The notes below the pieces were generated by a model. That model worked only from the letters and a program-made list of their open reading frames with translations. It made no database searches and was not told the DNA's origin. Source: Leishmania donovani (Eukaryota > Euglenozoa > Kinetoplastea > Trypanosomatida > Trypanosomatidae). From it: DNA of 64,000 nt. The DNA is taken from NCBI RefSeq assembly GCF_000227135.1, contig NC_018243.1, positions 1 through 64,000 on the forward strand, given 5' to 3'. A program made the translations under genes and the position numbers. Of the stretch, positions 38,394 to 49,100 are shown piece after piece. Each line of letters begins with the position of its first letter. Within the stretch, counting starts at the first letter, position 1.

Positions 38394-38900
38394 TTAGAGG
38401 TTGTCGAGGGCCGCGAGGGGGTCATCCATGATGACCTCATTACGGTCGATCGCATTCTGGTCATCGTCGTCGTTCTGTGCGTCATCCTCGTCGTTCACAA
38501 AGATATAATCGGTGTTGCCGTTGTTATCGCGCTCCTCGGCTGACCGGAAGTCACGCGGGATGGCGTTCTCCTTCACCAGCAAGCGGACCTCGGCCGGGGT
38601 GAAGCGGTGAATAATGTCGACTACGTCGTTCTCATTGAATTCGCGCTTTGCCACGAGCACTACGTCGCCCTGGCCGATCCACACCTTGCGCACCATGGCG
38701 CCGCGGATGGCGCCGATGACGGTGGAGCCACCGGCGAGCTGGAGCTCGAGACGGAGGTTGCCGAGCGCCTTCTTTACCTGCGCGTACTCCTCGCCCTCGT
38801 CGGGGTTGGCGTAGGTGAGGTCACGCTTCTGGTTCTGCATGTTGCCCTTCGAGTTACCAGCCTTAAAGGACTTACCGCCCTTACCCATGTTCTTCGGCAT
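38394..38900 (-). CDS. eIF1A: Translation initiation factor eIF1A
   Basis: The 168-residue protein starts MPKNMGKGGKSFKAGNSKGN, a Lys/Gly-rich basic tail typical of eIF1A (MPKNKGKGGKN in most eukaryotes). The S1-like OB fold follows, with EGEEYAQVKKALGNLRLELQL, VIGAIRGAMVRKVWIGQGDVVLV and NENDVVDIIHRFTPAEVRLLV. An acidic Asp/Asn-rich C-terminal tail ends DPLAALDNL. eIF1A binds the A site of the 40S subunit, promotes scanning and start-codon selection, and partners eIF1 and eIF5B. Length is normal for the family and the ATG gives the canonical N-terminus. Confidence 0.97.
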   Translation of the reverse strand: MPKNMGKGGKSFKAGNSKGNMQNQKRDLTYANPDEGEEYAQVKKALGNLRLELQLAGGSTVIGAIRGAMVRKVWIGQGDVVLVAKREFNENDVVDIIHRFTPAEVRLLVKENAIPRDFRSAEERDNNGNTDYIFVNDEDDAQNDDDDQNAIDRNEVIMDDPLAALDNL

Positions 38901-40094
38901 TTTCGCGAGAGAATGTTGGCGGGAGAGGGGGAGTCAGATACCGACAGGAGGAAGGAAAGAAGCTCAGCCAGGGGACGGCCGCCTCTTATTGTGGAGATGA
39001 GAATGGGGATGCACGTACGAGGGTGAACAACGGAAAATGGGAGGAGGACAAGAGCGGCGGCGAGTGATAGCGTTTGTTAGCGGTGGTAGAGATCAGCTGC
39101 GGAGCGCGCAGACACGGAACAATGCGTAAGGCAAGAGAGATTACAACAATGATGGTGATGATGGATGTGATGGGGGGGGCGATAATGTCAACGTGCCACG
39201 CGCCGCGTGTGCAGGCGTGTGTGTGTGTGTGGTGTAACAGAAAGAGGACGACGGGACAAATGCAGCGGCAGAGAAAGTAAAGCGATGCGCGGCGCGTTGA
39301 TTACGGCAGCGACGCAGTGCGAAGACAGCAGGAGAGCATCTTGCGTCCCTTTAAATCGCGCCCATCTAGCTGCCATGGCGGCATGGCTCCAGCGCCACTC
39401 GCCCCCCCCCACACACACACACACCAGCAGTAGGCAGTGTGACGGCCGGGTGGGATACGCTCGAGGCGCATGGTGGCCTTGCACACCACATACAAATGGC
39501 ACAACCGTGCTCACACTGTCGCCGGTCGCCGCGACGCACAACGCCACCCGCGACCGGACAGCGGCAGCGACACCGCGCACGGAGCTCCCCCTCCCCGTAC
39601 GCCGTCGCCACTTCACCCTGTCACCCAGAATAGTTCGGCATTGGCACAGATAGGGCCAGCAGAGCATCAGGTAAGTAAATTCTCGTTCAGAGATGCGTAC
39701 GTGGAGGGAGAGGATCAAAACATTAGCGGTGCGGAATCGCGATGCCTCTTGCCCTCATATGCGCTTGCACATGAGCTTGCAAAGCCGTTCGTAGGCCTCT
39801 CGCGGCTCTCTTTTTCTTTTGAAGGTCACAGGCTCAGTCTACAAGTAGCCGAGGTGGTGCGCAGCCACTGTCACCTCCTGTCGTGATTTGCGGTAGCTGC
39901 TTATCGGTTGCCCACGGAGATAGCGCAGGAAGGAAGGCGGCAGCGCCGGAAGCGCGCTCAGTCGCTGCCGTTGCTTGTAGTTGGTATTCCGCGTTGCGTG
40001 GGGTCGGTCAGAGGGACTTCCACTGTGCAGCAGCCAATGTTCACATGCACATGTGCGCCTGCATTGAGTGAGGGTGCAGCAGAGCAGCGGGGTG
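38901..40094. other. Intergenic region eIF1A/unknown protein with dispersed repeat copy 3
   Basis: A 1194-base spacer holding a short GT tract (39216-39232) and repeat copy 3 (39356-39646). No gene was seen. Confidence 0.6.
39356..39646 (-). repeat. Dispersed repeat copy 3, apparently most complete of the short form
   Basis: About 291 bases from TCGCGCCCATCTAGCTGCCA to TAGTTCGGCATTGGCA. Its left end is shared with copy 4 and its right end with copy 1, so it combines both boundaries. It lies about 450 bases 3' of the proline-rich protein gene, in the same orientation relative to transcription as the others. Confidence 0.88.
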
Positions 40095-40712
40095 CTATCG
40101 CAGGTAGGAACGGTGAGCCTCTAAGCTGTTTGTGTGCACAGCCCGCTTGATGTCCTCGTGCGACCACACGACGTTAAAAGCATCGGCGCCGTACGGCCCC
40201 GGTGGCGATGCAGCGGCGTTGCCGTGTACTGCATCGCCTCGACCATTCACGCCGGAAGAGGGATACGGCAGGGCTTGCGGCGACTCCCCCGCTACGAGTG
40301 GCGGCGGCAGCGCTCTTCCCTGCGGCTCGCGCTCAGGTCTTTGCCCAGCGCCACCGTCACCGTCACCGAACAGATCCGCCACGTGATCTCGGTTGTCATG
40401 ATGAGCCTGCGGCGACGGCGCGCGCCGCATCGCTTCTTGAGCTGGTCTCGACGGCGATGGCAACGGCGTTGGCGAAACCACGCTGACGCCGCCAAACCTG
40501 GCGCCAGGGGACGGCAGCGGCTGGTGTGTGATGGGATTTACTCTGTTGCCGGCTGCGCTATAGCCAGCAAGGGCGGAGTAGTCTCGCACGCAGGGCTGCG
40601 GCGGCGGCACCTGGATGTGGGTGTCGGGCAGCTCTCTCCAGTCATACTCGAGGGTGTTCAGGTTGTACTGGTTTGGCTTCCCGCACACCTCCTCCTTCTT
40701 TTTTAGCGGCAT
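40095..40712 (-). CDS. Proline-rich protein of unknown function
   Basis: A 205-residue product from the ATG at 40712 (MPLKKKEEVCGKPNQYNL). The N-terminal 65 residues look structured and conserved (NTLEYDWRELPDTHIQVPPP, PCVRDYSALAGYS). The middle is a long Pro/Ser/Arg/Gly-rich, probably disordered region. The C-terminal FNVVWSHEDIKRAVHTNSLEAHRSYLR again looks folded. This layout of short conserved ends around a disordered linker suggests an adaptor, but no family was recognised. The extension to 40802 is plausible but has weaker composition. Confidence 0.65.
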   Translation of the reverse strand: MPLKKKEEVCGKPNQYNLNTLEYDWRELPDTHIQVPPPQPCVRDYSALAGYSAAGNRVNPITHQPLPSPGARFGGVSVVSPTPLPSPSRPAQEAMRRAPSPQAHHDNRDHVADLFGDGDGGAGQRPEREPQGRALPPPLVAGESPQALPYPSSGVNGRGDAVHGNAAASPPGPYGADAFNVVWSHEDIKRAVHTNSLEAHRSYLR

Positions 40713-41740
40713 TGCCCCGTGCAGGAGGGCTCGAAGGAGAGGGTAAGAGGCAAAGGCCCCGAGAGTTGCGAGCGGGTGGTTACGTGCTGTGCTTGAGTGC
40801 ATGCATAGCTCTGTTCGTGAGGGACGGAGATGTGGGGAGCTGAGTGCACTCGTGCGGAACTCCAGCTGCAGAAAAGCACGCGCAGGAGTTCGGTCAGCCT
40901 GCAGACCTCTCTCCCTCTCTCTGACGCGCTGCTGCTGTCTCTTGCTAGCTGTGCGTTACCACCGCAATAACGGCCGGAGGAAGGCTGAGAGTGGTCAAGT
41001 GGTACGCACCGAATACTTTGTGTGTGTGTGTGTGTGAAGTCCGGGGAGAGTGACACAAAAGGAGAGAGAAGAGCAGAGGAGACTTCGACGGCACATCCAC
41101 GATTGCACGTCACACTGATGCGCACGCACCCGCTGCGCGAGTTCTGCTGATGGTAGAAGCGGAAGCCGACGTGCGTGCCTACGCGTGCGCCAGCGACAGA
41201 GAGAACAAGAGAAAGGGGCACCACTCTTGCACCGCACACAGCATGAGAAGCGGCTCCCATCCATCAGTCGGTGTTCACATACTCATAGGCCTGCGCGCGA
41301 CTAGGGTGACAGGCTCTGCGAGAAGCGCGCCGTTTTCGCCGGCAAGGGTGGGGAGGCGTGGGCGCCTCCACGCACTGTGACAACCTCCCCCGAGTTTGCC
41401 GCGCAGATGTGATGGCGCTCCGCTCTGCATGGCTCACTCCTGTTGCTTGGCGCTTCCTCTGTTTGTGTTGGGTTATTAGTCGAGCGAGTCGGCGACGGTG
41501 CGCGTACACCTGTGAAGCCTTGAGGGGGCGCCGCGGTGCCGCATACGGTAAGCCGCACCGACATGTACAACGATCCGCCACACCACACACGCATGCAGAC
41601 ACGCACCTGCGCCAAGAAACGTGGCAAGAGGGCAACTGGATATGCAGCACTGTCAGTGGGGCGACTGCACGCACACGGACGCTCCTCCTGTGTCGCGAGA
41701 ACAGAGCGAAACAAAAGGAAGCGGACGTCCTGGCGCGTGC
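40713..41740. other. Intergenic region proline-rich protein/bL17m
   Basis: A 1028-base spacer with a (TG)n tract at about 41019-41036. No gene was seen. Confidence 0.6.
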
Positions 41741-42658
41741 TCAGAACTTCTTCTGTGGCTCCGGTCCGATCCCTGACGGAGATGAGCTGCCACACTGGCC
41801 GCCTCCCTCGCCGGCGGCCTCGTAGGAGTCGTCGTCGAGGTCGAAGTCCTCGAAGTCGCTGGTGTTGGCCAGCATCTCGTTGTGCCACTCCTCCTCCTCC
41901 TTCTCTGTCCAGAGTGGGTCCACATCGCTTGGATGCGGGACGTTGCGGACACCCCAGTAGCGCAGCTTGGCGTGCCGCAGCCGCCACCAGTGATGAAACT
42001 CCTCCGTCTTAAACTTGCTCGCCCACCGGTCAAACGCCATCTGCATGTGCGGCGGGCGCTGAATACCTTTTTCGGTCTCGATGATGCGCGGCGGCAGGAA
42101 GAAGCGCTCCGGCCCAGCGGTGTAGTCCTCGCCCTTGTGATTGTCGCTCATGTCGCGATTTTTGTACTCCACAAAGTACATGGCAACGTTGTCGCTGCGT
42201 CGGCGCCCCTTCAGGCGCGTCATCATCGCGTATTTGGCGTTCATGTCGCGGAACCGACGCGGATACTCGTCAAAGGCCTTGTCGACCATGAGGGGGTCGT
42301 GTAGAAAGTAGGCCAACTGCTGACGCGAGTCCGTGTCACCAGCCTTGGCGAGCTCGACCACGTGGTCGGCCAGGATGCGCAATGCCGGAGCGCGCGCGCC
42401 GCCTACGATGACGTAGTCTTTGCGGATCAGCTCCGTCACCATGCGGCGCGCGATCTGCTGGCGGTGAAACGGACTACGAGCGCGAAACTTCGGCAGCTTA
42501 CCGCGTTCCCAGCCGTAGTCCGCCATGAGCGGCTCGCTGGTGTCCCACGGCTTGTGTGTGACGGAGGGATTGTCGTCGACGCCGGCGAAGCGCATCCGCT
42601 TGGCGTGCCCCATCACCGGCGGGGGTCGCCCGCGCAGTAGCCGAGACCAGCGGAGCAT
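41741..42658 (-). CDS. Mitochondrial large-subunit ribosomal protein bL17m
   Basis: The 305-residue protein starts at the ATG at 42658 (MLRWSRLLRGRPPPVMGHAK), an Arg-rich presequence. The L17 core is clear: RSPFHRQQIARRMVTELIRK, then ARAPALRILADHVVELAKAGDTDSR, the helix QQLAYFLHDPLMVDKAFDEYPRRF, and the closing strand with RLKGRRRSDNVAMYFVEY. Bacterial L17 is about 120 residues; here a C-terminal extension of about 130 residues ends in an acidic and Gly/Ser-rich tail. It should sit near the peptide exit tunnel of the mitoribosome. The in-frame upstream extension to 43117 is leader-like and was not used. Confidence 0.88.
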   Translation of the reverse strand: MLRWSRLLRGRPPPVMGHAKRMRFAGVDDNPSVTHKPWDTSEPLMADYGWERGKLPKFRARSPFHRQQIARRMVTELIRKDYVIVGGARAPALRILADHVVELAKAGDTDSRQQLAYFLHDPLMVDKAFDEYPRRFRDMNAKYAMMTRLKGRRRSDNVAMYFVEYKNRDMSDNHKGEDYTAGPERFFLPPRIIETEKGIQRPPHMQMAFDRWASKFKTEEFHHWWRLRHAKLRYWGVRNVPHPSDVDPLWTEKEEEEWHNEMLANTSDFEDFDLDDDSYEAAGEGGGQCGSSSPSGIGPEPQKKF

Positions 42659-43132
42659 CGTAAGCTCAAGCGATGTGTTGGTGCGTGTGGGTGAGTTCGG
42701 CAAAAGAGGCGAGGATCGAGAGGGATGAAGGCGAGAGTCAGAGAGACACCGGCGCAGATGTGTCGGGACAGCAGGAAGGACGGCACAACGCAGCACAGCA
42801 CCACCACGGGTGCAGCTCGATGATGCACATCCTTTTTTCACAACTGGCACCCTCGACAGTCCGTGACGGGCGAGGAGGGGTGCGATAGCTTCGTTTCCTG
42901 CGCGTCGTGATGGGTGAATGCGCCCCTCAACAATGAAAAGAAAGAAAACGAAAATGCGAAACGGTTGCGGCCCGTTGGCCGGCTTTGTGCACCAGCGATG
43001 CGTAATCGAAAGAAGCGCAGGCAACGCCTCGCCAGCGGGAGGGGAGGGAGGGGCTGCACGACGACGCACGCACGTGAACGGATGCATAAGATACGGGCAG
43101 ACAGCGGCGCGCAACAAGAATAAGGTCGCCTT
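42659..43132. other. Intergenic region bL17m/BLTP1-like
   Basis: A 474-base spacer containing the 3' end of the giant gene and the bL17m splice region. No gene was seen. Confidence 0.6.
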
Positions 43133-46100
43133 CTACAAGTCGAGACGTCTTGGTTCGGAGGCGCTGGGCGAGATCGGTGATGGTGAGCCCGTAAAACCTC
43201 GTGGAACAGCACCGCCGGAAGCGGCGGGTGCCACCACCATGCTCTTGTCTTCCTGCCTATGTGTCACGCGCTCGCTCGCCAGGTCAGAGAGGGAGTACAG
43301 CACTTTCTCTAGCTTGTCGCACAATGCCGTGTGCACAACGTGCGGCAGCATCTTCTCGGTTACCCCCAGCCAGTTGAGAATCACCTCTGTGTTTACAGAC
43401 ACGTCTCCTCCGAAGCGCAGCTGTGGAGAGAATGTAGAGCTGCGAAGCGCCTTGAGGGTCCGCATGTCGCCGGCCGCCGCTGTCGCGGTCGGCCCGATCG
43501 TAGAGGCGGAACCGGCAGCCGTCAGGCTTGCGTCCCTGGAGCAGTCGACGCCTGTGCCTGCAGCGGCGGTGGCCGGGCTGTTGCCGGAGTCGCGCCGCGG
43601 TGTGTGGCTTGACGTATTGGAGCTCAGTGTGACGGTGTCCAGCCGCCCGAAGTGCTGAAAGACGGCCGCGTTCTTCTTGTCCGTGAAGGACTTGATGAGG
43701 CTTATCATCTCCTCAAAATCGCGAAACCGCGGGTTGCCCGTCCACGGGTGCGTCTGCCGCAGAGTAAGCGCGAAGCCTACCTCTGCCGAGCCGAGCACCT
43801 GCCGCGTGTAGAACTCAAAGTAGTTGACGCCTTGAAAGCCCATAACGACGACGCGCGGCGTGCCGGGCCGGTACACCTCCACGTTGTGCGACTCGATCAC
43901 GAGCACCTTCTTCGCCGCCGTGTAGTCTTCGCACGGGCACTCGGCGAACGACAAGCGAGCCTTGGGAAAGCTCAGCACCACGCACCCGACGGCCGCCTCG
44001 CCCGAGGCGATTGCACCGAGCAGCACTGTTGTCTTCTCCAGTCCGACACGCAGCTGCCCGCAAGGCACCCGCAGTATAGCGTTACCCATAAAAGGAATGC
44101 GGACGCGCGCCCTTTGCGTGGCCACGCTCAACTCACTTCCGGACCTGCTGCGACTTTCAGTGCTGTGCTCGCACATGATCGGCATAGGCTTCTGCAGCCC
44201 TGTCACAGTAGGGCTGACGTCGCCGGCGACACCTTGAAAGGCCGGGAATGGCAGCGTCGTCTCCTTCATCCGGGTCGCCGCGATGCACCGCTGCTCCGCG
44301 ACGACAGCACTGATGTTCCGCACGAAGCTCAGAAAGGCGGGCACAGTGCTCGGTGTCACCCCAAGGGTGCCGCGCTGCAACATGATATCCATGTCAGTGG
44401 TTGTGTACTCCTCCTCGCCAATGCCGTCCATCGAGTTGGCGTGGAAGGAGCCCACCTTGCACTCAAAGATGTCCTTCAGCTGCCGCTCCTTGAAATTCAC
44501 GTGCACCTGCTGCATGAGCAGTGCCTCCCGGAAGGTGCGCTGCTCAGGCGACCGCACGAACCCCTCTGTGTCGTCCGAGTTCTGGATCACAAAGGCCTTG
44601 GCCATGACGTCGCCGATCATCATTCCACCCGACAAGACACCCTCTGAGCGGATGGACGTGTTCGAGATGCGCCCGAGCAGCAGGCTCACAGTGCATCCGT
44701 TCGCGCGCTTGGCATACTCCGCCACCACGTTGGCCGAACCGATCGTGAAGCTGTGCGTGCTGCCAGCGCCGAGATCAAAGAAGCATACCGCGCGGGAGAG
44801 TCCGAGGTAGACCAGTGTGCGGTGGTCTGTGACCATCCTCAGCTTGTCCTGGAACGCCGTCGTGGTCTTGGCCACCTGACGAGCAAATCGTGTGCGTGCA
44901 GCCTGCGGAGAGATCTCGTTGGCGATTGAGCGCCGCTCAAAGAGGCGCCGCGCCGTCCTCAGCGTCTCTGATGTCGTGATGGACCACAGCTTGACGACCA
45001 AGAAGACCTGCGACATGTGCTGCAGCCGAGCCGTCAGATTCGGCTCGCTGCCCTCGACGTTGAAGGGAAGGTACACACTGACAGAGTCCACAACGCCGAT
45101 GTGGCCGCTGCGGCGGCTGATGGCGAGCTCCGCCTCTGGCAGCGTCACTTCCAGCGACTTCACTTCCAGCTTCGTCTGGCACTCCGCCCGCACACTGCGC
45201 ATCGTCACGACAAGTGACGCGTCAGGGAACTTGTTGACGAAGCGCTCGTTCGGGTCAGGACGCTCGAAGTACTTGAAGACGAAATTGATCGTGCCGCCCT
45301 GGTCAAGGTACAGCATGAAGTGCGTGGAGGCCACTGGCTCCGAGTTGAAGATCAGGCGGAGGTCGCTGATGCTCACGTGCACGGCAACGATTCCGCGCGA
45401 CTTGTTGTGCCCCACAGCAACCACAGCGCTGTTGAGGAGGTTCTTTGCTCCGGTGCTGCCGCCGCTCTCGCCGAGCGGCGTCGGCGTGCGCGCGGACGGG
45501 TCGGTGCGCCGCAGCCACGCAACGCTGTCCAAACGCATCTGAGACAGCACCGACTCGTACGCTCGCGGCATGGGAACGAGCACCTCCACCAGCGGGCAGT
45601 GCAGTGGCACGCGCAGCTGCGGTACCTCAGCCTCCATGCTCTGCACAAACGCGATGATCTTCTGGTTGCGCTCCACGCGGTTCTGTTCATCAGTGCGAGC
45701 GCACATCTCCACCTCCTGTGCCAGCGCTGCCATGGACGGGCTCAGCTCGATGGTCCCGGCGCGAACCTCGACTCGAACCACATCCACGTCGTCAGAGGCG
45801 TCTCGTCTGCCACGCCGCATAATAGCTCGCAAGGTTACGCCGGGCAGCGGAACAGACATGATGAGGAACCGCTCGTTCGAGTAGAAGTCGATGCCGTCGC
45901 CGCTCTCGCTCCGGGGAGGGTTCTGGTTGCTTCTGTTCACGCTGACACCCTTGGCGGTCGCATTGGCGACCGCCCGCGCATCCCTCGCCGCCCGCATGCG
46001 GTTGTTCTGCGAAGAGGGGGTCTCGAAGCTGACGCACCGACGCGCCACCGGCGACGAGGTGGTCCGCAGCGAGCGCGGACTTGAGTAGGCCCGAGCACCG

Positions 46101-49100
46101 CCGCCGCCGCCCACGGCACCGGCAGCTGTGGTGCAGCTCTCCGCACACCACTTCTCTGGATTCGAGTAACAAAAGACGGCCAACTCGCTCGCCTCCAGCC
46201 GGCCGGTGACGTCAAGATGCAGGGACAGCGGCCCCTTCAGCTCTGGCTGCGCGGCCGCAAACTCCGCCCCAATGCTGGCGGAGGGAGAGTCGCCACTGAT
46301 TCCTCGAGCGACCGAGCTGGCACCCCCGCTAGTGTTCCGAGAAAGGCGCGGCGGCGGCGACGGCGTCTCGCCACGACGGCGTGCGCGCATGTGCACCTGT
46401 AACGGCAACGCCGTCTGCTCCTGCGACAGTTCACGCACAATGCTGAGTATACGCGACGACATGCGCACCTTCGGCTCCGACACGTCCACCACAACGCCGA
46501 TGTGCAACGTGTTGCTCTTCTTCTCAATGCACAACGGCGCCTCAACGGAGACGACGGAGATGCTGTTCAGCGAGCGCCGGTGTTCCTCGGCGGCGTAGCT
46601 CGTAAGCACACCCTGTCCGCCGAGAATCGGCGTGTCGCGCAGCAGGTCTAGCAGCTTGGCGGACTTGTTCAGTGGCGAGCCGTCCGAGAAGTAGAGATGA
46701 CTGTTCAAGGCAAGCAAGCGGCCGTGGAAAAGGAGCGAAGTTGTGTAGTCCTGATCCGTTGTGCCGGCGTGGACAAACATGGAGTCGTTACGCAGACGAT
46801 GGTGCTGGTCGGCGACCAGCACCGGGACGATGTGTTTCACCACCTCGAAGCTGCAGATAAACGAGACGTCGTTCATCTTCATCTTCAACGCAAAGGACGG
46901 AATGAACCGGCGCCGACTCAGGCACGATGCCGTGTGGATATGCCGGTCGGTCTTTCCACACGCAAACGTTCCTGGCATCTCCTCGAGGACGCTGCGGTAC
47001 GCAGCATCGCCGAAGGGAACCACCACCATAAAGTTGCTCACCGACGCGACCACCTTGTGCGAGCGTCGAATCCGGAAGAAATCGAGCAAGGCATCGCCCT
47101 CGATCGCATCCGTCGGAAATATGCCGCGTCGCTGTGTCACGTCGTGCACCACGCGCTCTGTCATGGTTCGCAGTTTGCGGTGCCGCTCCTTTTCCGCTCG
47201 CTTTATGAAGCGGTCGATGCGCTTCTTCTCCTCCTGCAGCCGCTGGAAGCGCTTGTGCTGGCGCAGCCTCGTGCTGGCACTAAGGTCTGCCTCGTAGGTC
47301 GCTTCCTTCATGGCGCGTATGTCCTCCTCCGTTTCGCGAACGCACTGCTTGATGAGCGAATCCAGTCCGAAGCGCACCAGCACCAGCGGCTCGAACACCG
47401 CAAGCTCCCACTTGGAGGTGGAGGTGGTGAGGGAGTCCAGCAGCGCCTTCTGCAGCTCTTCGCTGTACGAGCCGAGGGAGGTGCTCTCCTGCAGCGCGGC
47501 CCTGGCGCGGTTGTCGTCCACCTTGCCGCTGGAGAGCGTGAAGGAAAGAGCGATGGAACCCCACAAGAAGCCGCTGAGGGGGTGCGCGGCCTTCATGGTA
47601 TTGGCGACGTCGGTGGCGCGTCCGCTCGAAGACGTGTGGGAGGTGGCGTACAGGGCGCTGGAGCCGTGCGTCTCTCGGCTCGCCACCCGGCTGTGGTGTG
47701 ACAAGCTGTTGTAAGTCGCTACCATCTGGTCATGATCGTCGCGGTCGACGAGCGCTGCCTGCGCATTCGTGGCGTTCACTACCCAGTGTAGCACGTGCCG
47801 CGTGTCGCCCTCCGTCGTGTCGGCCGTCGCGTTCAAGCTGCGGATTGTGAAGCGCAGCGTCGTCATGGAAGTCAGGTAGGAGAGACGCACCCCTTGCAAC
47901 AAGAAAAGAAAGCTCCGCCGGCGCTTGCGCATCGGAATCCGGGGCACGGCAGCCGCCTCCGTAGCAGCACCACGAACGTCCTCGTCGGCGCTCATGGGCG
48001 ACTGGATGCCATGATGTAGCCGATCCCGACGGCCGTCCTTTCCCGCCGTCGCGCCCTCCAACGAAGGGTTACCGTCTGTCGGCGACACAGAGCCGAAGCC
48101 TGCGCTGAGCCCGCTGCGGCTGCTCCAGCCTCCGCCCGGCACATGAGTTGTGGGGGGCGAGCTCCATGTGTCCCTAGACGGGTCACGCCGCAGCGTTGCA
48201 TCGGTGGCGTCCACAGGGGAGCGGGCTTCCGTCGCTAGTCGCTCCTCGTCGTCAGCGTGCATCTTCGGTGACGCAATCACAGCAGCCACGTCGTGGATCA
48301 GCTTCTCGTACGTGAGGAGGCTGTGGTTGATGAACAGCGGCGTAATGGTGATGGCGATGGTACCCACGGTGACGCTGCAGAGCATCTTGATGGTGTCGTG
48401 CGCGTAGAGGATGTAAACGTGGGGCAGCACAACGCTGTAGTTTTCCAGGGGTGTGTTGTGGGACGTGATGGTGAAGGGGTGAAGGTGCAGCTTCAAATCG
48501 GCGCGGCCGTTCGACGACGTCTTCGTGAAGCACGATATCTGCGGCAGCAGGAACTTCTGCACGATGCCTTGAGCCAGTCCCACGAAGCCTGTAATCCTTG
48601 TCGCCTGTACCTGGAAGGTCACTGCTCTACTCTGCTGAAGTTTGGCCGATCCCCGCTCCGCTGCACTGCTGCTCATGCTCCCCCTGCGCAGGATGATGGC
48701 GCTTCCAAGCTTGTCCACAGTAGACCCAGGGCGCACTGTCCGGCTCGCCGCATGCAGCGCCTGCCGCCATGAGCTGATCAGCGCGTGCACCTGCGGGTGC
48801 AGCGTGTCGGCTGCGCGCACGCAGTGTGGTGACTGAAACACGGCACTGTGCACCATCATGTGCAAGTTCACCTGATCGCCCTTGAGATTGACCTGCTGCG
48901 AAAATTGCGCGACAAGGGCGACGTCCGTGACGGCGGCGGTAAAGACCTTGCTGGTCTTCATGCTCTGGCTATCGGCCGGATCGCGTAGCGGACTCTTCAA
49001 GTCGTGCGAGATGGACTCCATGAGGCAGTCGGCCACGTAGTGTACTTGCACCTCTTGCGCAAAGAAGGACGCGGTGGAGCGCAGCTGTAGCTGCTCCGTC